From Numida meleagris (Eukaryota; Chordata; Aves; Galliformes; Numididae), in assembly GCF_002078875.1 (NCBI RefSeq), contig NC_034410.1, positions 36,101,506 to 36,165,505 on the forward strand: a stretch of DNA of 64,000 nucleotides, in the 5' to 3' direction. The notes below the pieces were generated by a model. It was not told where the DNA came from. It worked only from the letters and a program-made list of their open reading frames with translations, and did not search any database. The position numbers and the translations under genes are program-made. This document shows, in pieces, positions 1-9,705 of this stretch; positions within the stretch are counted from its first letter, which is position 1, and each line of letters opens with the position of its first letter.

Positions 1-846
1 TTTCCAGTTTTTTGAGTCTGTTTTGAGTTGACAGAGACACATCTGTTGAGTCTTACCTTGATTTGGTTCTCTTCCAACTCATAAATATATGTCATATCAG
101 TGAGTCAAGTATAAGATTAGTGCAACTCCTCCAGAAGTATATGTACAATAAGAGCGCTTTTATAGTGGTATTTTTTCCTTCTGTCAGTGATCATGTGCCC
201 CTGGAGAAAGCACAGCCAGCCATATGCTTTCTATGTTATGTGAAATCTACTGATGTAACAAAAATTACCAAAAAAAAAAAATCACAATCACGGTTCTAAA
301 AAAAAATCTTACTAAGAAATAAGATTAATGCACTCTTTGAACTTCATTATTGCATGCAAAATTGTAGAAAGTAAATTGCATGAATTTAGAGACTACATAA
401 ATATTGCAACAGCTGTAAATATGCTTACAGGACTGCAGGTGTGGCTGAACAGGTGAATCAAATCCATTTCCAAGATCCATGCATGTTGCCTTAGTGACAA
501 GCTAAGACACATCAAATCGTGGAAGAGTATGGAGTTAAGGATTTAATGGTGCCACTGGGTCCTATTTTATTTTTCAACAGTAATGATGGGCAATACTATT
601 TATTAGCATCAAGAAGCTACTCAATATTTACCAATAGAATAACAGATCAAATATAAGCACGCAGACAATTCTAGTGTTTGCCTGAGTGAGTCTTAACAAT
701 TTTCATACAAGTAACCACATAATCATAACAAAAATGTGCGATTTTAAAGCAAGCCCTCTTTCCAAACATCTTAGAAAGTCAAAGAAATAATCAGGAGACA
801 AAACTCTTCCCAAATTTAGTTTGAATTAAAGATGAAATTGTGTAGA

Positions 847-850
<4 letters not shown>

Positions 851-881
<31 letters not shown>
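851..881. repeat. (A)31 homopolymer
   Basis: An uninterrupted run of 31 A residues. No AATAAA signal lies just upstream and I recognise no retrocopy body, so I treat it as a simple repeat rather than the tail of a processed pseudogene. Confidence 0.95.
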
Positions 882-885
<4 letters not shown>

Positions 886-1643
886 CTAGGGGTGTTCTCA
901 TGGGCACGGTCGTTCAAGGCATACTGACTGAGAAGGCAGCCTGAGTGAATCTGTGAGGCATTATGTGAGTAGGTTATCAAGAGCTTTGACAAACATGGAA
1001 ATACTGTCAATGGTACATTGACAAGCTTTGGAATCAGATTGAATAACTGTAGTGTGGAGTAAATTAGATTGTGGAGCTTGGAGGAGAGCTACCCATGTGT
1101 ACATAAAGTACATTTAACAGAAGAACCTCTCATTGAGCCACTACCTAGACTGTAAGATCTTTCTGTAATGAGATGGCAGTACATGATTGGTTTTTATTTA
1201 AATTGAAAATCACAGACAATGAAATTCAAGTGTCTGAAGTTAGGACCAACCAGGTACCAGTGTTGAAAGCTGCAGCATATCTCCACTGAAATATAGGCAC
1301 TGTTGCCATCAGAAAGTGGTGAACACGTTAAAATCTGTGCCATGATGGGTAACAATCTGTTTATGTCTGTTGAAACTCCTGCCCACCTCAGGCCTTTCCA
1401 GGAAAATGCTATGTGTAATGTTCTTTATATTTTTCTTGTCTGAGATTTTAAAATAGCTCAGGAACCTGTGTCTGCAAGGAGAGCTGACTTAAAATAAGCA
1501 TGAACCACATCTTGCAACATCTCTACTGTTTGTAAACAATGTTTGCTGTCACAGATAGTCATTGGATCACTTTGTGGAGATGATGGTAGCACTTCAGACA
1601 TCAGAGAACACTTTCTTTTTCTTTTAACTAGCAGAAATTTCTG

Positions 1644-1669
1644 ATACGTCAACATCAATGTTGACGTAT
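1644..1669. repeat. 26-bp palindrome with perfect 12-bp arms
   Basis: The left arm ATACGTCAACAT and right arm ATGTTGACGTAT are exact reverse complements, separated by CA. Each arm carries a TGACG core, the half-site bound by CREB/ATF-type bZIP factors, in opposite orientation. No repeat family is recognised around it. A regulatory role is inference; the symmetry is directly visible. Confidence 0.85.
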
Positions 1670-3235
1670 TTCTTGTTTTTACTTTGAACTGAAAGTAAAT
1701 ATTATGGGTATGTGTCATCTAAGCTGCAGTTCAGCCATTTTGTAATTTAACTACATGTTGTATGAGACTGAACTGAAAGCCTTTCCCAGTAGTCATTTTA
1801 TAAGGTTGAAATATTTGTACTTCACTGCAAACTTAAGTCCTCTATATAATACTGAAAAATATTTAAAGTCTATCACCCTATGAAAATTTAATGATACACA
1901 TGAACAGTATTAAGATACATTATCTTTTAGTAAGATCATGTAATAAAAATAAGTATCACTGTGTATCACACTCTTTCCCAGGCAAAACAAATTATTTTAT
2001 TCCCCATTTACTTTCAGAAATGTGCTTTTTCTCTTGACTTGACCTGGTGTGTGGAAGAATTGAAAAGTTTCCCTAATGCTAGTCTGAGGACACTCAAAAA
2101 TAGCTCTGCGCATTCTTTTACGTTTCTTTTACTTCCACCTAAGTTTCATGTGATATTTTCCACACTTTTCGTTAAATTCTCAGGTTTTCCTGCACAAAAA
2201 TCTCACCTAGTTCTGAGAACAACTCCTTAAAGTGATAATGATTTTTCAGAATGCACTGCCCCTGACATATAGGGCTAGCCTAGTCCTTTCAGGGATTTTC
2301 TGTAGTGTCTGACATTCTATTTAACCTCTAGAAATCTTTATCCAGATTTCATCTGAGAACAAACAAGATTTTTACAGGACTGATATTGATATTCTGTATT
2401 TCAACTTTGCTTTCCTGTACATGCACTATACATCTGTCTCCAAATCTCTTCCAAAATCTGTCTTCAAATGTTGCCATTCTACATGGGGAAAAAAATATTC
2501 TGTTCCAGAATAAATCTTTCTTTAGAGTAAATTATTTCCTCTCTATTCAGTATTGTTTCACTACAGTGTTAGAGCCCCACTCTGTGAAACATTCTAGCTT
2601 ACTCACTTATGATCTACAACTATTAGATGCAGATACATTTGTTTTTCCAGATTTATGTAACATGTTTTCTGTCTCTATGGAAGTTCCTCTGAGGTATCTA
2701 TCCTGGAGCTAATGACTGTGTCTCAGTTTGGCTGCTCTCTTGTTCCAGCAAAGTGGTGCAATTTTGTTCACTTCCCAAAATTTAGATGTTGTCTTTGTGC
2801 ATGCAGCTGTTTGGATACAATTTTCAGGACTCTGTCTTTTAAAGTAGATCTTTCTGCCTCTGTTCTGTTGTGTTATTTTGGAATTGTCATTCCAAATCAG
2901 CATACCAGAGCACTATCCACACTCTTTAAAGTCAGTCTGTGCTGACACATGTGTTAACAAATGTTAATTGCTTCATCAAAGCCTAGTCTTTAGCCAAGAT
3001 TTGGTTTCATATCCTGCTTAGGTCTCTTATCAGAAACACAATTTCTTAAATAGTAAGATGTTTTTTCCTTTGTTCCAGTAATTCTTTTAGAAATTCACAT
3101 CTGACTGAAGTCTCTGTTTAAAACATACCACTCGTATTTCTCTTTTGTGTGTTCTTCAGTACTCTTCTGGGGTCTGTAATAGCTTCTTTGTGTCTTTCAT
3201 TTGAGTTTATTGGAAGCAAAGAAAAACTTCTCAGG

Positions 3236-3254
3236 ACCTACTATTATAGTAGGT
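3236..3254. repeat. 19-bp palindrome, 9-bp arms
   Basis: Arms ACCTACTAT and ATAGTAGGT flank a single T. The arms are perfectly complementary. No function can be assigned. Confidence 0.8.
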
Positions 3255-4832
3255 ATACTTCTGCTTAATTTTTTTTATGGAAAAATTTCTTCATCGCTAC
3301 AGCTAATTTTGTCTTTACCTCAGTTTTCTTTTTTGCATTTCTGGAGAACTTGAGTCACAGCAGGGCTTTTAACTGTCAGCTTTGCACTAAAAATACTGTT
3401 TGCTTATCTTTATTTATGTCAGCCATCACTCAAGACCCAGTCTTCTAATCCAATTCTTCCTCACTCCAGCTTTTCATGGCATGAGCTCTGTGCAAGGTGG
3501 TTTGACCCGATGCACTCTAAAGCCTCCTGAAAGGAGAAGCTCCCTTCCAACTAGAAATTTTGGCTGCATTGGTAGGGGATAGCAAAGCAGAAGGAGTAAG
3601 CCCTCTAGATATATCACATGCCTTTTCTTCAACAACATTTTAAATATGAACTAAAATCCTGCTGCTGTCTAATTTCAGTTGATGCCTCTTTTGCCTCTGA
3701 AATCAGCAAGTCTAACCAATGGTACAAGCCTTAGAAGGCAATGCCATGGAGGACTTGCGTGTACAGTCACTCTGTGTTGAAAGCAGGTTATATTAACAAA
3801 CATGAGGGAAGAGCACAATAAAGGGATAGGTCTTATTAGATTAGTGTACATACGGAAAAAAGTTTTTAGCAATACTTGTCAGTCCTTGATATTTCTATTC
3901 AGGCCAATCTAAAAGAAAATATGGATGGTTTCTCTGATACAGCTTCTGGCAGTTTTTTGCAAATGTTGGAGTTGCCCAGGGTAACACTCCATGTATCCTG
4001 GAAACTGGTGGAGCAGAATGGACAAATAAATCCTTAGTAGATGCCTAAATAGGCAAGGATGACAAAAATGAAATGAAGAACTTCTGGAAATGAATAGATT
4101 CAGTGTTGCGGTGTGGGTGCTGGAACACTGAGTATTCAGAGATAATTATTCTCAGTCTTCCTACTTCAGACTTTCCAGATGACACTAAGATTTTTTCCAT
4201 AAATCTCATTTTTAGAAAAATGTAACCCAATATAATCTTTAGAGCAACTACATGGCAAATAATTGGTCTGATTTTCATGACCACTAAGTACATCAGGGTA
4301 GATCCTACTTTTGAAAATCATCTCACTTAGAAGCTCTTTACATCTTTACGTTATTGCTGTCTTTAGATGCAGAGCACTACAGATCCAGGCTCCAGCTTAT
4401 TACCTACGAATTAGCTCATTACCCCAAGTTCCTTATGACATCAGTATCTGTTCTTAAATAAACAAATGTTGTGAATTTCATGACCTTAAAGTCACCTGTT
4501 CAGATTAGCGACTTATATGTTTCTGTCGTCTTCTGAGGTGAAAACAAAGTATTTCATTGCCTAACATTCGTTCTTAAGCCATGCATGTTTGACAAGGAGT
4601 TGTGGGCAAGCCATTTCCTGGAAAAATTCTTAATGTTTGCAAATCCTTAGTAATAACAGCATATTGAATGTCAAGATATGATGTGAGAGCTTGTTTATTT
4701 CTAGAGCCATAAGGAAGCAGTGGAATACTTTAGGCATGTTTTTCCCTGCTGGGTTTCTCTGCTTTGTAGTGCATATGCTGATTAACATCAAGTAGGAGAG
4801 GCAGTTTAGAAGAATGATCTGTTTTATGGGTC

Positions 4833-4893
4833 TGTATTGTCAAGGAACAATACAAAAGATACATCTAATACAATACAAAAGATAAATCTAAAC
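4833..4893. repeat. Short hairpin overlapping a 23-bp tandem duplication
   Basis: TGTATTGT (4833-4840) and ACAATACA (4847-4854) form an 8-bp stem with a 6-base loop. The right arm overlaps a 23-bp unit beginning CAATACAAAAGATACATCTA at 4848, repeated from 4871 with one mismatch in the first 20 positions. This looks like a local duplication by replication slippage. Confidence 0.8.
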
Positions 4894-7644
4894 ATATTTA
4901 TTCCATAGTTTCCCACCTCTTTTGTCATAAAGGAAGACTGCAAGTCTGTTTCTGCATATGTTTCCCATTGAATTCATGACTTGGTAATGCATAAATCACT
5001 GAGTAATTTTTTTTACGTTGATATTGCTTATCAAACATTAATGAGAACAACTGTGTGTACTCTTCACATTTTATTTGATATATAAACAGAGCAATGAGGT
5101 TAATTGTGAACAATGTTTACTTCAGAGAGGGGATGAAAACCCACTCAGATGCTGCCGTTTTCCAAGCTGTGAAGTTTTTTCCTCCATAGCACATATGCCT
5201 TACTGCAATCTGGCAAATATACCCACAAAAAATAAGCCATGATAAAAAATCCCTCTTTTAATTTAACTTTTTTCTTCAGTTTGCAGTAGAAGCTAAGAAT
5301 TCATGTCAATCACATTCAGCTTCCTCTCTCTGTAAAAGTATCAAAACAGCACAATAAATACTGGCCTCCATGAATGTTCTGGCATATGAGGCTAAACCTA
5401 ATAATGAGTAAGAAAAGAAAGCATATTCAGTTTGAATAGTTCTCAGAAAAATTTTAGTCTAACAAAATAGAAATCCCGTTTAATAGTATATCACTTATGT
5501 TAGATGTGCTATGCAGGGCCAATAGCCTAAAACAGACATTTCTCAACTGAAAACATCGTTATTAAAAAATAATACTTTCCAAGAACTGTCCCAGTTGTAT
5601 GAACAGTGTTTCTTGCAACTGTTTTCACAGCAATAATGGCCTCTCCTTTTGATTTACGTGCTTTTACCACACTCCCCAAGGGTCTACATACTTTTAGATG
5701 TAACATAGGCTTGTATTTTGACAAACTTAAAGAGTTTAAGTGAGCCATTTTTGGTATATTTCTTGGCCTAAATGGTAAATAGACCAAATATTAAAATACA
5801 TATTTTATAGACTATTACATAAATTTTGAGTTTAGAATTATTTCCTCTGTACTGTTTAATTTCTGTTTATTATGGACTGAAATGACAGTACAGGGCATAA
5901 AGAGTGGGATCATACTTATGTGAATGGTACTCTTCTCTAGGACTTACTTTACAGTGCTGAGCCTAAGGAGATAAAAAATTTATTCTCAGAAGGCAACTGT
6001 GGAAAATGCCATGAAGGATTAAAGTTATCCAGAGCTAAAGCTCATCCTGCCCTAGTGAGGTGTTTTGCCAGTGTAACTGAGGTAGCACATCAATAATCTG
6101 ACCAGCTGGTCTATCTCCAGCCTCCCACTGCTCACTGCGAAGGAGTCATTCTCCAGCAGATGCATGTGATAGTCCACACATCTGTATCTGTGTGGAGTTG
6201 TGACAACTACATTCCTAAATCTTTTGTAAAAGCAACTCATAGAGAATTAGTGAGTTCAGCAGAAATGATGATATAAGTATCTTATCAAGTTTTTTCCCAA
6301 AATACAGATATAAATATGTATTCATATTAGTAGAACTGACGGAATAATGTTAAAGACAGAAAAGGACAAATACATAAATATTTATAGCAAAACATTAGAT
6401 ATGATCCTTATGAGTGACTAATGCTTGCTGTGATTTCAAAATGTTTTCCTAATCTCCTTCTGCATCTACGGTCTCTCTGCCCAGGAGAAAATTCAATGAC
6501 AAAACTCCGTATGTGACCTATGATGATATTTCTGAAGTACATACTCTATAATGCAGTTTCAGGTCCCCAGTGTCTCTAGCTACATCAGCGCATAGAGAAG
6601 AGGAGTCTGTGGTGTGTTTTTTTTTCTTTTTTTTTTGCTTTCCCTGCCTTCATCTTCCCCTTCTGAAAGTCATGTCCTGCTCTGGAACTGAGGTTCCTAT
6701 CAAAAACCTTCCTCCCAAAAGGAGTTCAGCATCTGAGACCCTCAGTCAGTAGCAGAATTTCCTAACGACTCGTACATTATTTGGCCTCAAATTTTCCATG
6801 TGCTAACAAGCTGCTTGTTCTTCCTTTCCGTCACTTTTCTCAATTGGTGGCTGCACACCTTCAGATCTAGATTCAGTATGTTACTTAGGAGGGAGAAGTC
6901 ACATGCCTGATTTCTTCAGGATTATTTAGTGAAACTGCAACTGAATCTTCTTCAGTATTACTTTTAAAGCAGTTACATTATCTGCTTAGTGGTCCAACTG
7001 ATGAGGTAATGAATAGGGAGTCATAATGAAAATCTACATGTCTCAATCCTATTATGTCAAATTACCTTATATCTATTGTGACACAGTGGATATATGGTTT
7101 GAAATTCAAAAGCTGTAGCTAACTCATCTAGAAATACATATCAAAGTCGGAATAAGAATCTGTAGGTTTTTTTCAAGTAATGGAGATGCTCTATAGATGG
7201 TTGCACAATTTACTTTCTAGTAAAGTATGCCTACAATGGTTGGTATAAACTGTTCTCACCGTTAGTGATCTACTTTGGCTATATCTAGTCCAGATGTAGA
7301 CATCTAATTTTCAGAGATCTAAATCTACTCAAGGGTGACTCTGGCACTTTGTAATTCATAAAATGAAATTAATTTCTAAATGTGTCAGAACTTCATTTTT
7401 CTATTTCTTCAACATCCTCCTTTGGGGGGAAAAAAATTAAATATATATTCATATAATGTTTATTTTTATACATGCACATAAGATTCCATACTATTGCTGT
7501 TATTATTTCTTCTGGTACAATAACATGAAAATTCACTTGTGTTAGCAGATATGAAATGCAAAACAGGAAGCATTTTAAATCTGCAAAATTATTAGCACAG
7601 ACAAAAAATTAAAAGCTGATGGCAATTTAAACTAAACTGAGAAA

Positions 7645-7885
7645 ACTCAGGAAGAACTGTTTTATAGTAAGGTCTCTGAACATGTGGAATAAATAACTGA
7701 AGGGAGGGTTGAGCCTGAGAAGTGTAAATAAGTTCAAGAGAGCCTCAGATTTCCTTCTTTAGCATGAAAGGGGTCAAGTAATAGAGCAAAAAAGACAGGA
7801 AAGTGGGATTAAGGTAAACAAAAAAATCAGACATGCTGGGCCAGATAACCTTTTCCTGTTTGTAAATTTCATGTTTTCAACAAAA
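7645..7885 (+). mobile_element. Ancient CR1/L3-type LINE 3' remnant
   Basis: From about 7645 the sequence follows the order of a CR1 3' region with heavy decay. A stretch reading roughly 'gaactgttttatagtaagg' corresponds to the usual segment encoding the ORF2 C-terminus. Then comes a decayed 'GTGGAATAAATAACTGA' in place of the usual 'tggaacaggttgcc', and finally CTGGGCCAGATAACC followed by TTTTCCTGTTTGTAAATTTC, which resembles old amniote CR1 tails. There is no intact coding frame. The assignment rests on remembered family consensus and is moderate; a profile search would settle it. Confidence 0.55.
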
Positions 7886-8689
7886 AGTGACTACACAGAT
7901 GGTCTGTGTTATTCTCACATCCTTTGAAATTCAGTTTCCAAAAATGTCACCTTGTTCCCTATCCTCCTGTGAAGCATAAAGTGCATACACTGTTTTCCAA
8001 CATGCATTCTTGCTGTCAAGACTAGTCGACTTCATTAGCCATCGCCATGGAAAAATGTGTGTAAGAAGGGGGTTATAAACATTAATAGTATCAAATTCTC
8101 CTGCGGAGATCTGCATGAGAGAAGGCTGCTGGTGGCTCACTTGCATTGCGTCCATGCTACTAAGAAACTCAGCCTAAAAAAGATGAACTAGTTGATGGTT
8201 ATGTCCACTGTATTTGTGGTCTGTGCAGTTCTGGATTTTTATTTCAGACTGTGAAAAAACTTCCAACCTTTATCTTTTAAACTGTCTTGACTTCCTGTAG
8301 TTTGGACATTAAATAACTTTTAAGGGTTTGAAACCATTTGGTGCAGGGCAGAGTATCCAGTTTGAGTTAACTTAGAAGCCTTACTAGCGAGTACAAAAAC
8401 TGGACTACAAAGGAAGTTAACACAGGATTTGTATGCTGCTGATTTAGACCAAAACATGCATGAAGGTGTAGTCTTCATTATTCAAGTTCACACTCAGCTA
8501 ATCCTCCTCCATTTTGTGATCTACTCCATCTTACCAGACACTCCTTCACTATGGAAACTGACTTTTGTATACTGTCTGATTTTCATAGCACCATTAAATG
8601 AAAGGAAGGATTTGGAGAGTTCAGCTGATCTTATAAAGCAGTCCCACTTTTGGGTTGAGCCATGCCGCTGTTATTCTCAGACTGTTTAC
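7886..8689. other. Unique non-coding sequence
   Basis: No gene or repeat recognised. The first part of a 187-codon open frame (from 8429) lies here, but its N-terminal half matches nothing I know and it runs into the CR1 downstream, so it looks like chance read-through. Confidence 0.55.
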
Positions 8690-8721
8690 TGGCAATGGAA
8701 CTGGTCTCTCTGCAGACAAAG

Positions 8722-8992
8722 GTCAGAGAAAGTTGTGGTGAATTCATTCAGGATTTCCTGTATGAATTGTGATTTGTCCCCCAGGGGACCTGTACTCTTT
8801 AACATCTTTCCCAATGGCATAGTCAGTGGGATTGAGCATAACTTTAGCAAGTTTGCTGGTGACACCAAGCTGAGTGGTGCTGTTGACACAATAGGAAGAG
8901 GAGATGACATTCAGAGGGACCCAGACAAGCTTGGGCCCACATTATCGAATGAGGTTCAAAGTGGCCAAGTGGAAGGTATTACACTTGGGTAA
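8722..8992 (+). pseudogene. CR1 ORF2 reverse-transcriptase fragment (palm, FADD region)
   Basis: The C-terminal part of an open frame beginning at 8429 encodes the RT palm of CR1 ORF2. The block RGPVLFNIF is followed by SKFAGDTKLSGAVD, which aligns with the catalytic FADD motif of CR1 reverse transcriptases. The first catalytic Asp is Gly here (FAGD, nt 8852-8863), so the enzyme would be inactive even without the other lesions. The N-terminal 100 or so residues of the open frame are not RT and come from flanking sequence. It is a decayed transposon gene, not a host gene. Confidence 0.85.
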
Positions 8993-9169
8993 AGGAAATC
9001 CCAGATTTGTGTACAGACTAGGAGAAGAACTTGAAAGCTGCCATGCAGAGGGACTTGGGAGTCCTGGTGGAGCAAAAGCTTGACATGAGCTAGCAGTGTG
9101 CACTTGCGGCCAAGAAATGCAACAGCATCTGGGGCTGCATAAAAAGAGGGGTGAGCAGCAGAGCGAGAT

Positions 9170-9400
9170 GTGTGTGTAAGGTTCCATCTGGAGTACTATG
9201 TCCAAGCCTGGGGACCTCAGCACAAGAAAGATGCAGAGCTGTTGAAGCGGGTCCAGAGGACAGCCATGAAGATGATCGGAGGGCTGGAGCACGTCTCCTA
9301 TGAAGAAAGGTTGAGGGAGCTGGGATTATTTAGCTTGGAGAAGAGAAGACTCCAGGGAGACATCACTGCAGACTTTCAGTACTTGGGGGGGAGCTTATGA
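9170..9400 (+). pseudogene. CR1 ORF2 C-terminal fragment (RT thumb region)
   Basis: A 76-codon open frame with [20 protein letters not shown] and [17 protein letters not shown], both hallmarks of the conserved region near the C-terminus of CR1 ORF2. It is separated from the upstream RT fragment by frameshifts, and the frame ends at a stop (GGSL*) before the natural C-terminus. It belongs to the CR1 spanning 8690-9705. Confidence 0.9.
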
Positions 9401-9705
9401 ACAGGAGAGAGACTTTTTATACGGTCTGATAGTGAAAGGACGGGGGAATGGTTTCAAACTGAAAGAGGGGAGATTCTGATTAGATATCAGGAGAAAACTC
9501 TTTACTCAGAGTGTGGTGAGGCATTGGAACAGGTTGCCCAGAGAAGCTGTGAATGCCCCAATACTGGAGGTGCTCAAAGCCAGGTTTGATGGTTCCCTAG
9601 TCAGCCTGATCTAGTGGGTGGCAAGCCCATCTATGGTAGGGGGGATTGGAACTGGATGGTCTTTAAGATCCCTTCTAACCTAAAGCATTCTATGATTCCT
9701 CTGTG

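Larger units (their letters stand above)
1..7644. other. Unique A+T-rich non-coding sequence, no gene
   Basis: I see no gene, RNA gene or recognisable full-length repeat here. Open frames are at most 108 codons, have no recognisable domain and do not chain into a splice-compatible series. Notable contents are a 31-base A run (851-881), a 26-bp palindrome (1644-1669), a 19-bp palindrome (3236-3254) and a hairpin with a 23-bp tandem duplication (4833-4893). About 1960-3480 is pyrimidine-rich on the plus strand, which explains the cluster of Phe/Ser/Leu-rich open frames there. The block may be intergenic or intronic; the sequence alone does not decide. Confidence 0.6.
8690..9705 (+). mobile_element. 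CR1 LINE, 5'-truncated, about 1.0 kb
   Basis: A 5'-truncated CR1 non-LTR retrotransposon in plus orientation, the dominant bird LINE. It starts within ORF2 (reverse transcriptase) and runs through the C-terminal RT region to the 3' UTR. The 3' UTR carries the typical end: a CCCTTCTAACCT-like segment, then GCATTCTATGATTCC. Recognisable protein blocks include [36 protein letters not shown] and [17 protein letters not shown]. Frameshifts and stops break the frame, so it is a dead copy. Decay suggests an older galliform or avian subfamily. The exact 5' edge is uncertain by about 50 bp. Confidence 0.93.

Noticed and set aside
851..881. A run as the tail of a processed pseudogene
   Set aside because: No polyadenylation signal, no recognisable mRNA body and no flanking target duplication were seen.
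8429..8992. 187-codon open frame as a host gene
   Set aside because: Its C-terminal half is CR1 reverse transcriptase and its N-terminal half has no recognisable domain; it is read-through from flanking DNA into a LINE fragment.
8942..9292. 116-codon minus-strand frame
   Set aside because: It is the antisense of the plus-strand CR1 at 8690-9705.
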